DNA from: Litorimonas sp051251645
GTDB taxonomy: Bacteria > Pseudomonadota > Alphaproteobacteria > Caulobacterales > Maricaulaceae
DNA length: 64,000 bases
Assembly: GCA_051251645.1 (NCBI GenBank)
Contig: JBPOEY010000001.1
Location: forward strand, 1,240,001-1,304,000
Direction of reading: 5' to 3'
Shown here: positions 33,735 to 42,362 of the stretch, one piece after another
Position numbering within the stretch: the stretch's first letter is position 1
Layout of the letters: each line of letters opens with the position of its first letter
The notes under the pieces: generated by a model
Databases searched by the model: none
Told to the model about the DNA's origin: nothing
The model's input: the letters and a program-made list of their open reading frames with translations, nothing else
Program-made: the position numbers and the translations under genes

Positions 33735-34727
33735 CTATTCGCTGTAAGTCGGTTCAAGGTTTAATGCGGCTGCGTCTGCCCATTGCCGCGTAAAAAACGC
33801 CTGAGGCCCTGCGAGAATGAGGCTGTAGAAAGCATAGCCTGCACTCACAACGGCGATAGCTATGAAGGTTGAAATCCGAAACGAAGCGGTTGCAGTTGCG
33901 CGCTCGATAGCGGCCAAAATTACCTCAGGATCTGAACCCGACATAACAGTGATAAGATCGTTAATATTCAGGCCTGAGAACGCCATGAGGAAACCCGTGG
34001 TATAGGCAATATTGCTCACAACGTAACCAATAAGACCAGCGACTAAAATCGAACCAAAAAGCGCCCAGAACCGATTGCGGCTTATATGGCGCGCCGCAAG
34101 TAAATGCGTCTTTCCTCTAAGCGCCGTCAAAGCCCCAGCTGTGCAAAACCTTACACCGAACCAAATATAGACGACGATGATTCCGAGATAGAGAAGTATC
34201 ATAATCAAAACCATGAAGAGGACGGAATCCTCCCCGAGTGCCATAATCAAAAAAGTCATCGGGGTCATTGTCACTATGGTTACCCCGAACAAGAGAACCA
34301 TAAGCAGCACATAAAATCCAAGAATAGCTAAACCTTGCCGAAGCTCGTCGCGTCCAAATTGAAACGGGAATGTTCCGCCCAGTTCACCGAAGAAGTAACC
34401 CCGATAAAAAGCGGCCCGAATGATTGCAATGACGACGATATACCCAAACATATAGAGCCCTATCATGCCGACGAACTTAGCCATAATCACCAACGCCTCG
34501 AAGGCAGAATCTGGGTTTGATTCGACCATTACCGAGGCTTTTATAAGCTCGACATAGGCCGACAAAGTCGGCGGAATGAGCAAAGCCCCGATAATCGTCA
34601 ATAAAAGCGTCGACCAACCAAACAGCTTCCAAAAAAACTGCATGCCACCAGAGGTTCGAAACGCGCCGAACATTGCGTCCGTAATTTCATAATCTTTCGA
34701 ATAAGGTGTCGGTTCTAATGGCAACAT
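33735..34727 (-). CDS. Polytopic inner-membrane protein of unknown function
   Basis: I do not recognise a family. ATG 34727 is chosen because GTATTGGGGGAGATCCAT precedes it; the frame extends to 34817 but would run towards trmFO. The 330-residue product has a hydrophilic N-terminus of about 40 residues and roughly six hydrophobic segments, the clearest being VLLMVLLFGVTIVTMTPMTF and FLIMALGEDSVLFMVLIMIL. It forms an operon with the TonB-C-domain protein gene that follows. Confidence 0.7.
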   Translation of the reverse strand: MLPLEPTPYSKDYEITDAMFGAFRTSGGMQFFWKLFGWSTLLLTIIGALLIPPTLSAYVELIKASVMVESNPDSAFEALVIMAKFVGMIGLYMFGYIVVIAIIRAAFYRGYFFGELGGTFPFQFGRDELRQGLAILGFYVLLMVLLFGVTIVTMTPMTFLIMALGEDSVLFMVLIMILLYLGIIVVYIWFGVRFCTAGALTALRGKTHLLAARHISRNRFWALFGSILVAGLIGYVVSNIAYTTGFLMAFSGLNINDLITVMSGSDPEVILAAIERATATASFRISTFIAIAVVSAGYAFYSLILAGPQAFFTRQWADAAALNLEPTYSE

Positions 34728-34837
34728 ATGGATCTCCCCCAATACATCCCTAACGCGAGTTGACTGCGCTGACAACACGCAGGCCTTTCTGTCGGGTTCG
34801 GTTGCGAAAACGCTCAAGCCCGCATAGGTCGCGGCTT

Positions 34838-36217
34838 ATGTATAAACCCGTCCATATCATCGGCGCTGGCCTCGCTGGATCTGAAGCCGCTTGGCAAGTC
34901 GCTGAAGCTGGTGTGCCTGTCATTTTGCATGAAATGCGGCCGCACCGAATGACCGCTGCGCATCAAACGAGTGGCTGCGCCGAACTTGTCTGCTCCAATA
35001 GTTTTCGCTCTGACGATCATCTTGGCAATGCGGTTGGCCTTTTGCATGAGGAAATGCGCCGGAATGGCTCGGTCATCATGGGCATGGGGCACCTATTCCG
35101 GCTTCCTGCCGGTGGCGCCTTAGCCGTCGACCGTGAAGCTTTTTCTGAAGCCGTCACGACCATGCTGAGTCAGCATCCGAACATCACGATTGAATATGGC
35201 GAAGTTCAAGGCCTGCCCCCCGCGGAATGGGGTAATTCCATCATCGCCACTGGTCCGCTCACGTCTGACGCGCTGGCGAACGCTATTTTAGCCGAAACAG
35301 ATGTTGATTCTCTTGCCTTTTTCGATGCGATTGCCCCGATCATCTACAAGGACAGCATCGACTTTGATAAAGCCTGGTTCCAATCGCGCTATGACAAGAA
35401 AGGTCCCGGCGGCGACGGCGCGGACTATATCAACTGTCCGCTCGATAAAGAACAATATCTGGCCTTTATTGATGCCCTTATCGCGGCCGAGCAAACTGAG
35501 TTTAAGGACTTTGAAAAAGATACCCCCTATTTTGAGAGCTGTCTGCCGATTGAAGTGATGGCATCACGCGGGCCGGAAACATTGCGGTATGGCCCAATGA
35601 AGCCCGTCGGTTTGACCAACCCCCATAACCCGACGGTCAAAGCCTACGGTATCGCGCAACTGCGCCAAGACAATGGGCTCGGCACGCTCTATAATATGGT
35701 CGGATTTCAGACGAAGATGAAATATGGCTCGCAAGCCGATGTGATCCGCATGATCCCCGGCTTAGAGAAAGCTGTGTTCGCGCGACTTGGCGGCATTCAC
35801 CGCAATACTTTCATCAACAGCCCGAAATTACTGGATGGTCAATTACGATTAAAATCGCGGCCAGACTTGCGCTTTGCGGGGCAAATTATGGGCGTGGAAG
35901 GCTATGTTGAAAGCGCGGCGCTCGGCCTTATTGCGGGACGAATGGCGGCGGCACAGGCGAAAGGCGACACGGTGTCCGCACCGCCCGTCACGACTGCGCT
36001 GGGCGCTCTGGTTGAGCATGTCACGGGCGGTTTTATGTCCGGACCAAAAGCTAAGTTTCAGCCCATGAACGTCAATTTCGGCCTGTTCCCGCCGATAGAC
36101 CCGCCGACTTATCGCCGCCCGGATGGAACTCGGATTCGGGGCAAAGAAAAGACACGCCTCAAACGCCGTGTTATGGCCGAGCGTGCGTTGAACGATATCA
36201 AGGCTTGGTCGGCTTAA
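34838..36217 (+). CDS. trmFO: Methylenetetrahydrofolate-tRNA-(uracil-5-)-methyltransferase TrmFO
   Basis: FAD- and folate-dependent enzyme that makes m5U54 in the tRNA T-loop, replacing AdoMet-dependent TrmA in many alphaproteobacteria. ATG 34838 gives 459 residues starting with MYKPVHIIGAGLAGSEAAW, the FAD-binding fold. Family signatures include HEMRP, ELVCSNSFRSD, GPLTSDALA and IGALVEHVTGG-like TTALGALVEHVTGGFMSG. The frame extends upstream to 34760 without support. The stop overlaps the convergent gene by four bases (TTAA). Confidence 0.96.
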   Translation: MYKPVHIIGAGLAGSEAAWQVAEAGVPVILHEMRPHRMTAAHQTSGCAELVCSNSFRSDDHLGNAVGLLHEEMRRNGSVIMGMGHLFRLPAGGALAVDREAFSEAVTTMLSQHPNITIEYGEVQGLPPAEWGNSIIATGPLTSDALANAILAETDVDSLAFFDAIAPIIYKDSIDFDKAWFQSRYDKKGPGGDGADYINCPLDKEQYLAFIDALIAAEQTEFKDFEKDTPYFESCLPIEVMASRGPETLRYGPMKPVGLTNPHNPTVKAYGIAQLRQDNGLGTLYNMVGFQTKMKYGSQADVIRMIPGLEKAVFARLGGIHRNTFINSPKLLDGQLRLKSRPDLRFAGQIMGVEGYVESAALGLIAGRMAAAQAKGDTVSAPPVTTALGALVEHVTGGFMSGPKAKFQPMNVNFGLFPPIDPPTYRRPDGTRIRGKEKTRLKRRVMAERALNDIKAWSA

Positions 36218-36957
36218 ATTCGACCCCGCACGACCGTGCCCAGTAATTTGAGCTGTTTCTTAAATGGCGCGTAGTTCGGAACATCAATCTTCGCGTCATA
36301 ATTACGACGGCTCATGCGTTTGATAAACCCAGGCACAAGCGACACATAGGCCAGCGCCGGGAGCGCGGTCTTGGGTGCTTCGGAGCGTGCTTCAGAATAG
36401 GCCTCTAAAGTTGCCGTCAAAAGATCATCAAACGACACTTCGCTCAACATCCCGTCTGCATAATAACGGTAGCTACGCGCCAGACCCGTCAGGCCCCACG
36501 CTCGCCCCGCGATTAACCAACCCTCTCCGCCGCAAATCATCACAGCCGCTTGCGCCAAAGCTCCCGAGGTTGCGTCCGCATAATCCATGGCGACTTTAAT
36601 CGTGCTAAAGGGAGTCGGGTCGAGATCACGTTCCCGACCATCAATAATCCGGTCGAGTAGAAAGCGGCTGATCCCGCATTGCGCCACCATTTCGGCCAGC
36701 GGCGTACTCACTTCATGCGCGCGCGCCTGACCTGCCCCGTAAATCTCGTTCAAACAATCGCGCCACCATTGATAGCGAATCTGCCCCATCAGCGGCTCGC
36801 TGACCAATTCCGGGATTTTAGCGAGCTCAGCATGAAAGGCATAAAGCGCGAAGAGACGATCCCGAACGTCTGGATCCGCCAAGCGTGCGGCGCGCATCCG
36901 GTCAGGATCCACCGCATCCAAGCGGGCAATAACAGAACTGTTGATATTGATGGGCAC
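36214..36957 (-). CDS. Squalene/phytoene synthase-family protein, NDUFAF6-like
   Basis: A 247-residue member of the trans-isoprenyl diphosphate synthase fold. It contains RDRLFALYAFHAELAKIPELVSEPLMGQIR near the N-terminus, where true phytoene synthases carry the first Asp-rich motif. That motif (DxxxD) is not intact, and the sequence resembles the NDUFAF6 subfamily, linked in mitochondria to complex I assembly. A catalytic prenyl-transfer role is therefore doubtful. GTG 36957 is preferred because AAGGACGCAT precedes it; TTG 37005 is an alternative adding 16 residues. Confidence 0.78.
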   Translation of the reverse strand: MPININSSVIARLDAVDPDRMRAARLADPDVRDRLFALYAFHAELAKIPELVSEPLMGQIRYQWWRDCLNEIYGAGQARAHEVSTPLAEMVAQCGISRFLLDRIIDGRERDLDPTPFSTIKVAMDYADATSGALAQAAVMICGGEGWLIAGRAWGLTGLARSYRYYADGMLSEVSFDDLLTATLEAYSEARSEAPKTALPALAYVSLVPGFIKRMSRRNYDAKIDVPNYAPFKKQLKLLGTVVRGRI

Positions 36958-37044
36958 ATGCGTCCTTGCTGCGTCTTGCGGAACGTTGGGCAAATGCCTA
37001 TCCAATCACTTTGACGCAAGTTTTACTCACTGAAAGGACTGGTT

Positions 37045-37233
37045 ATGCGCCGGACATCAACATTTATCGGACTGGGAGCGACATTGCTCGCCACACCCGC
37101 CTTTGCTCACGTCGGAGACCACGGCGACCAAGGCGTGGCTCACTTCTTGGCTAATCACGGTATGGCAGCGGGTCTTATCGCCCTAGCTATCCTCGCGACT
37201 GGCACAGTCATCGTTTTAAAGCGGAAAGGCTAA
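37045..37233 (+). CDS. Small His-rich single-pass envelope protein
   Basis: A 62-residue protein beginning at ATG 37045 after GAAAGGACTGGTT. It has a signal peptide ending AFA, then a short exported segment AHVGDHGDQGVAHFLANHG with four His. A C-terminal transmembrane helix (MAAGLIALAILATGTVIVL) and a KRKG tail finish it. It lies five bases before the nickel superoxide dismutase gene, so the two are surely co-transcribed. A role in nickel binding or handling is an inference from the His cluster and the neighbour. The N-terminal HxxxHGD pattern recalls HupE/UreJ-type metal permeases, but the protein is far too short. Confidence 0.75.
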   Translation: MRRTSTFIGLGATLLATPAFAHVGDHGDQGVAHFLANHGMAAGLIALAILATGTVIVLKRKG

Positions 37234-37238
37234 GCCCC

Positions 37239-37724
37239 ATGTTGCACACACTCCTCTCCAAATTCGATCTGCCAACGGCAGACGCTCACTGTGACATCCC
37301 ATGTGGCATCTATGACGCCCGTATTGTCACCTATTACGCCGTCTCCGCCTTGCGTCAGATGGACATCCTGATCAGTCTTGCTGACAAGGGCCTAAGCCAT
37401 ACAGCCTTTGCGATGCAGGTCGCACGGAACACAGCCAAGAAAGAAGAAATGGCTGAGAACTGTAAGCACCAGACCCGCATCATCTGGGGCGATTATATGA
37501 AGCCGAAAAACATGGAAGACATGGCTAAGGCCAATGAAGTTGCCCATGCGATTATGCTCGCCGGTTCCGCTGTAAAGCAAGACTTGCACCGCGAAGACGG
37601 CGAAAAGCTGGTCGCGCTTTGCAATGAGTTTGCAGAAATGTTCTGGGCATCCAAAGGCGTGAAGACTCAAAAAGTCACAACGCCTTACGCGCCGAACATC
37701 GAAGTGGTCGAACCTGTCCTCTAA
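37239..37724 (+). CDS. sodN: Nickel-type superoxide dismutase
   Basis: Dismutes superoxide with a nickel centre held by the N-terminal hook of the mature protein. The hook HCDIPCGIYD is at residues 17-26; after removal of the first 16 residues His becomes residue 1, with Cys2 and Cys6 as thiolate ligands. The four-helix-bundle remainder (YYAVSALRQMDILISLAD and on) fits the family, and the total length of 161 is usual. Cleavage is probably done by the SodX-like protease at 38907. A strong terminator follows at 37766. Confidence 0.95.
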   Translation: MLHTLLSKFDLPTADAHCDIPCGIYDARIVTYYAVSALRQMDILISLADKGLSHTAFAMQVARNTAKKEEMAENCKHQTRIIWGDYMKPKNMEDMAKANEVAHAIMLAGSAVKQDLHREDGEKLVALCNEFAEMFWASKGVKTQKVTTPYAPNIEVVEPVL

Positions 37725-37742
37725 GACCCAGTCTTCTAAACT

Positions 37743-38279
37743 CTAGTCTTCAACGACTTTTAAAGGCGCCTCTCCTGCAATCAGGATGGGGCGTTTTTTT
37801 TCGTCCGCTAAACCGGATAAGAGCGCGCGACCATCGGGCATAACGCGGAAGATAGCGTATTCTGCGTCAGCGTATCGCTCCCCCGTGCCGGATTGAAAAT
37901 AGTAGCGGTCGCCGCCAATCCGTATGGGGCGCCAATCTGTGGGTCGCGTGTAAGCAATCAAGCGCTCATTCGTGGCCAACTCGTCTATCAGATCAAATCG
38001 GATAATGGTGCCAACACCGTCTTGAACCCGGATAACGGCGACACCCATGCGCTTATCGGGAATAACAATCGTATCACTTCCCACATTCCTCAGCGTTAAC
38101 CCCAGGTCATAATTCAGAACCATATAGTCGCCGAGGAACAACTCTCTGGGATCGACCGGGGCCAATTTGAACAGAACCTCTTCACCATCAACTCGGATTG
38201 TCTCTGCCGCGACAAACCCCGTCGTAAATCTCCACCCGCAGAGCAGAAGTCCGAAAATAACAAGCGCAATCCGGATCAT
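37743..38279 (-). CDS. GDYXXLXY-domain protein
   Basis: A 178-residue membrane-anchored protein with an N-terminal hydrophobic helix and the family's name motif as ELFLGDYMVLNYDL (residues about 47-60). Members are usually encoded beside DUF2157 and DUF4401 membrane proteins. Here the upstream neighbour is a shortened membrane gene with a four-base overlap (ATGA). The function of the module is unknown. Its 3' end contains the sodN terminator on the opposite strand. Confidence 0.85.
   Translation of the reverse strand: MIRIALVIFGLLLCGWRFTTGFVAAETIRVDGEEVLFKLAPVDPRELFLGDYMVLNYDLGLTLRNVGSDTIVIPDKRMGVAVIRVQDGVGTIIRFDLIDELATNERLIAYTRPTDWRPIRIGGDRYYFQSGTGERYADAEYAIFRVMPDGRALLSGLADEKKRPILIAGEAPLKVVED
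37766..37801 (+). terminator. Rho-independent terminator of sodN, inside the end of the convergent gene
   Basis: CGCC...CCTG CAAT CAGG...GGCG forms a hairpin with an internal bulge and is followed by eight T (37794-37801). It lies 41 bases after the sodN stop. It is embedded in the last codons of the GDYXXLXY gene on the other strand. Confidence 0.85.
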
Positions 38280-38782
38280 GACGCGATCTCCACCCGCTTA
38301 CTCGCAAACGCCCAAAGCACGAGCAATCCCGCGCCCACCACAGCCATCACGCCCGAGAGCGCCATCAAAGTCAGGGAGAGATCAAAGTAGGCCGAGAAAA
38401 GGAACCACACCATCACGATCACTCCAATCAGGAATAAGGCGCGAGAACCAATCGCATAGGCGAGAATAAGCAAGAGCACCGCCGGTACAGCGCCGAAAGG
38501 CAGGATCACTGCGATGAGGATCAACCCAGTGAGGACAAGCCAACTTGGCCCCGTAGTTCGGCAATAGCTCGTCCAAAGCCACGCCCCTCCGACTGCGCCA
38601 CAAAGGACACTGGCCACATTGATCAAAGTCCAGTCCATATCGGCCAATTGACCCAAATCGAACGTTGCAGTCAAACCCGTCAAGATAGCTGCGATGAAAC
38701 ATATGGCGACGCTGCCAAGATGAAGCCTGTGTCGAAGCCATACCGTCCCAAAAATTAATCCGAAAGCCGTGTAAAGACTCAT
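38276..38782 (-). pseudogene. Shortened DUF2157/DUF4401-like membrane protein, probably frameshifted at its N-terminus
   Basis: The intact frame encodes 168 residues with five or six hydrophobic helices; its end resembles DUF4401 proteins, which are normally about twice as long. Directly upstream on the same strand, in another frame (about 38789-38856), the DNA encodes GVASLIAAVVTFIAHNWTYY. This is a membrane helix ending in the AHNW signature expected near the start of DUF2157 proteins. That piece has no upstream start codon and meets a stop (TAG) soon before it. A single indel around 38775-38790 would join the two. The current frame may still be translated from ATG 38782, coupled to the GDYXXLXY gene. 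Confidence 0.5.
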
Positions 38783-38906
38783 AATAAGTCCAATTATGAG
38801 CGATGAATGTCACGACGGCGGCAATTAGGCTCGCGACGCCAAACTTATATAAGGCGAGAAGACCGCGCGAACGCTAGGCGACCGGGTCTCGATCATCGGC
38901 GAAGTC

Positions 38907-39311
38907 ATGGGAGGTTGCGCGTCTCATCTCTTGAGTGTGGCGCTCACATTTACGGTTGTCGAGGCTTTTGGGAACAGGGCGGATCCGTTACCACAAGGCA
39001 TGTTCCGGCTCTACCGTGTTACAGGCCCGTCTATGGCCCCGACTTTGTCAAACGGTGATATTCTGCTGTTGAGGCGTCGACGTGCAAACGTGGGAGACAT
39101 TGTTGTGGTCGATCATCCAACCTACGGCATTATCGTCAAACGGATCAACAATAATGGGAATTTGTCAGGAGATAACCCAGATTCAACGCCCGCGTCTGAT
39201 CTCGGTCCTTATGATTCGGCGACTCGGGTTGGCGTCGCCATTATCGTAATTACGCCGTCTAAGATTCGACGTCTTTCGGCGCGTCGATCCGAGAACCGCG
39301 CTTCAAGTTGA
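38907..39311 (+). CDS. sodX: Nickel-SOD maturation protease (SodX-like, S26/S24 family)
   Basis: A 134-residue serine/lysine-dyad peptidase of the signal-peptidase-like type. The nucleophile is Ser42 in GPSMAPTLSNGD and the general base Lys78 in GIIVKRINNN. SodX enzymes remove the leader of NiSOD to expose the nickel-binding His, which fits sodN 1.2 kb upstream on the same strand. The N-terminal 30 residues are hydrophobic and may anchor it; ATG 39000 would give a short soluble form. The two leftward genes between sodN and sodX interrupt the usual sodN-sodX pair. The 3' end overlaps secF by 53 bases. Confidence 0.82.
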   Translation: MGGCASHLLSVALTFTVVEAFGNRADPLPQGMFRLYRVTGPSMAPTLSNGDILLLRRRRANVGDIVVVDHPTYGIIVKRINNNGNLSGDNPDSTPASDLGPYDSATRVGVAIIVITPSKIRRLSARRSENRASS

Positions 39312-40254
39312 GCACAAGGAGCATTGGGCTCGCGACGAAAATCGACGAATAGGTCCCGACAATCACGCCCCAGATCATAGCAAACGAGAAGCCCCGTAGA
39401 CCCGGTCCACCAAGAATATAAAGCGCCGTAAGCGCCAACAAGGTCGTAACAGAGGTCAAAATCGTCCGGCTGAGCGTATCATTGATCGACACGTTGATCA
39501 CCTCAACCAAAGGCATCTTCTTAAACTTGCGAAGGTTTTCTCGAATCCGGTCATAAACGATCACCGTATCGTTGAGCGAATAACCCACAATCGTCAGAAT
39601 AGCCGCAATAATCGCGAGGTTAAACTCGATCTGGAACAACTCGAAGACACCGAGCGTCAAAATAACATCATGCAACAGCGCGACAACTGCACCCGCACCG
39701 AATTGCCACTCAAACCGGAACCAAATATAGGCCAGAACAAAACCAAGCGCGAGAATAACCGCGAGTAGTCCCTTACGGCGAAGTTCGCCGGAAACTTTCC
39801 CCGATACAGTTTCGGTCGCGTCAATCCGAACATCCTCATATTGAACTTCGAGCGTATCGATGAGCGCTTTTTGCGCGATTTGTTGCGCGTCCGTTTGCGC
39901 TTGTCTGGCGGCATCGGCGTCGCCCGAGACTTCTTCTTCTTGAAGCGGCAAACTAATACGCAAATAGTCGTAGGTGATGGCAGAGCCCGCAGGCTGTGAA
40001 ATATTCTGAACTGTCGAGCCTTTGAAGGCATTTTGGACGAACGCCTGCACATCGTCAGGTGGGGCTTCCCCGAAATCGACCGTGGTTACTACACCACCAG
40101 AAAAATCGATGCCGTAATTCAGTCCCTTACTGAAAAACAGATAGAGCGAGAAAATAACCGCTATGGTCGATAGGACCGCCGCAATATACCGCATCGCCAC
40201 AAAGGGCACGCGCGGCTGGACCGGCAGGATTTTGACGAGTGAAATATCACGCAT
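39259..40254 (-). CDS. secF: Protein translocase subunit SecF
   Basis: Partner of SecD in the proton-driven complex that helps Sec export. The protein has 331 residues, with TM1 at about 22-41, the periplasmic P1 region starting GLNYGIDFSGGVV, and the five remaining helices with VGYSLNDTVIVYDRIREN. It ends with a basic segment. It follows secD after nine bases on the same strand, giving the order yajC-secD-secF. Confidence 0.97.
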   Translation of the reverse strand: MRDISLVKILPVQPRVPFVAMRYIAAVLSTIAVIFSLYLFFSKGLNYGIDFSGGVVTTVDFGEAPPDDVQAFVQNAFKGSTVQNISQPAGSAITYDYLRISLPLQEEEVSGDADAARQAQTDAQQIAQKALIDTLEVQYEDVRIDATETVSGKVSGELRRKGLLAVILALGFVLAYIWFRFEWQFGAGAVVALLHDVILTLGVFELFQIEFNLAIIAAILTIVGYSLNDTVIVYDRIRENLRKFKKMPLVEVINVSINDTLSRTILTSVTTLLALTALYILGGPGLRGFSFAMIWGVIVGTYSSIFVASPMLLVLNLKRGSRIDAPKDVES

Positions 40255-40263
40255 GGTCTGTTC

Positions 40264-41901
40264 CTAGATCGGCAGCGTTTTGGGCCGCGTTCCGCGCAAC
40301 CATGTCGCTGTCAGCAAGCGGGCGAAGACAACGGCGGTAAACACCGAGGTGACAATCCCAATGGCCAACGTCACAGCAAAACCGCGAACGGGGCCAGAGC
40401 CGACAAAGTAAAGTGTAATCGCCGCGATCAATGTCGTGATGTTGGCATCCAAGATCGGCGCGAGGGAACGACGGTAGCCCGTCTCAATCGCATTAACGGG
40501 CGGACGTCCGTTAAAGGTCTCTTCGCGAATACGCTCAAAGATCAACACGTTCGCATCCACCGCCATGCCGATCGTCAGAATAATCCCGGCAATACCAGGC
40601 AAGGTCAACGTTGCGCCTAAAATCGTGAGAGCGGCCGCAATCAAGGCAATGTTCGTCGCCAAGGCTAACACAGCAATCGTCCCGAAGCGCAAACCGTAAG
40701 AGAGCCACATAAATAGGGCCACACCCAACAGGCCAATGACCGAGGCCACCTGCCCTGCGCGAATTGAGGCTTCACCCAATTCCGCAGAAACTGTGCGTTC
40801 TTCAACAATCAAGAGCTTCGCCGGAAGCGCGCCCGCATTCAGCAAGCGCGAGAGTTCAGATGCGGAGTCAGGCGTAAAGCTACCTTCTATATAACCGCGA
40901 CCGCCCGTAATGGCAGAACGGATATTCGGTGCTGTGATGACCTGACCATCTAAGACAACAGCAAAAGGACGGCCAATATTTCGGGCTGTCATCTCACCGA
41001 AAAGGCGCGAGCAGCGGAAGTTAAACTTGAAATTGACAATCGGATTGCCGCGATCGGGATCAACACCCGGAGAACTATTTTCAAGACATTCGCCCGTAAT
41101 TCGAGTGCTTTCCTCGACAATAAAACCCCCTGCGCCGTCTTCATTTGGGAAATAGCGTGTGCCGATACTGGCCAGACGCGCCTCGCCTGTCTCAGCATCA
41201 AATGTTTCAATCGCCTGACGTAGAGCCCGCTCATTATTGCTATCGCCGTGAACGAGATGAAAGGACAGATTGGCCGTTTTGTTAATAGCCGCTTTGATTT
41301 CGTCAATATTTTTCGCGCCGGGAACTTGCAGAAGAATACGATCGTCGCCTTCGCGAACAAGCGTCATTTCCGTGGTGCCCGACGGATCAATCCGGTCACG
41401 CAAGACCTCAATCGACTGATCAATCGTCCGTTTACGGATGAATTCGATTTGTGCCTGAGTGATCTCAACTGAGAACCCGTCATTACCAACAGAGGTGACG
41501 ATCGTCGTGCGGGGGGAACCAATCTGCGAGGGATCAACGGGTACGCTCAAGCTGCGAACAATATCCAGTGCCGCCGCCTGATCTTCAGCCCGGCGCATTT
41601 TACCCACAACAACACCATTCGTAATTCGAACATTTTCTGCACGGAGGCCTGCATCACGGAGTTCTGTCAGAATACCTGTGCGTTCATTGACCAGTGCTTG
41701 TTGCAACACGCTCGAAAGATCGACTTCGAGAAGCATGTGCGCCCCGCCCTGCAAATCGAGGCCGAGGTTTATCGTTTTTTGCATAAAGCTCGGAAGATAA
41801 GCCCGTGTCTCAGGCTTCATCGCGTTGGGTGCGGCGAATATTATACCGAGCGCAACCAGTCCAATGATGAAGAATGTCTTCCAACGCGAGAAAAATAGCA
41901 T
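40264..41901 (-). CDS. secD: Protein translocase subunit SecD
   Basis: 545-residue membrane protein with the first helix at about 10-25, then LGLDLQGGAHMLLEVD, a large periplasmic P1 domain (about 50-370) and five C-terminal helices. Conserved motifs include LLNAGALPAKL, IGMAVDANVLIFERIREE and LDANITTLIAAI. It uses the proton gradient to complete Sec-dependent export together with SecF and YajC, encoded on either side. Confidence 0.97.
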   Translation of the reverse strand: MLFFSRWKTFFIIGLVALGIIFAAPNAMKPETRAYLPSFMQKTINLGLDLQGGAHMLLEVDLSSVLQQALVNERTGILTELRDAGLRAENVRITNGVVVGKMRRAEDQAAALDIVRSLSVPVDPSQIGSPRTTIVTSVGNDGFSVEITQAQIEFIRKRTIDQSIEVLRDRIDPSGTTEMTLVREGDDRILLQVPGAKNIDEIKAAINKTANLSFHLVHGDSNNERALRQAIETFDAETGEARLASIGTRYFPNEDGAGGFIVEESTRITGECLENSSPGVDPDRGNPIVNFKFNFRCSRLFGEMTARNIGRPFAVVLDGQVITAPNIRSAITGGRGYIEGSFTPDSASELSRLLNAGALPAKLLIVEERTVSAELGEASIRAGQVASVIGLLGVALFMWLSYGLRFGTIAVLALATNIALIAAALTILGATLTLPGIAGIILTIGMAVDANVLIFERIREETFNGRPPVNAIETGYRRSLAPILDANITTLIAAITLYFVGSGPVRGFAVTLAIGIVTSVFTAVVFARLLTATWLRGTRPKTLPI

Positions 41902-41912
41902 TGTCGCGCGGC

Positions 41913-42239
41913 CTAGTCGTTGGCTGCGGGTTTGCGGTTACGCACGTCCGCAATCATGGACCGTGCAACCTTCACATCAACATTTGTGGCCACGGTGATC
42001 GTCAAATCATCGTCAGAGACTTTCTTGACCTTACCGATCAATCCGCCATTTGTGACAATCTCGTCACCGCGGGCGATCTCACTGAGCATCGCCTTATGCT
42101 TTTTCATGCGCTGGCTTTGGGGCCGGATCAGAAGGAAGTAAAAAATCAGGCCAATAACGGCGAGCATAAGGAACTGGCCACCTACGGCAGTTCCTGCTCC
42201 GCCTGCAGGTGCGGCCTGTTGGATCAGTGTCATAAACAT
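41913..42239 (-). CDS. yajC: Preprotein translocase accessory subunit YajC
   Basis: A 108-residue single-pass protein associated with SecDF. ATG 42239 is preferred, with GGCGGAGCCCCCT upstream; ATG 42233 and the frame opening at 42269 are alternatives. The membrane helix is FLMLAVIGLIFYFLLIRPQS, followed by the conserved cytoplasmic segment RMKKHKAMLSEIARGDEIVT and a small beta domain. It begins the yajC-secD-secF transcript. Confidence 0.95.
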   Translation of the reverse strand: MFMTLIQQAAPAGGAGTAVGGQFLMLAVIGLIFYFLLIRPQSQRMKKHKAMLSEIARGDEIVTNGGLIGKVKKVSDDDLTITVATNVDVKVARSMIADVRNRKPAAND

Positions 42240-42362
42240 AGGGGGCTCCGCCTGCAAATCGTGTCGCAAAGCATCCCTGCGACAATGTTGTTAGTTTGGC
42301 GGCTATATAAGGGCGATCCTGCTATCCGCAAGCAATCGCATCAGGCTGACGGGTATTAAACG

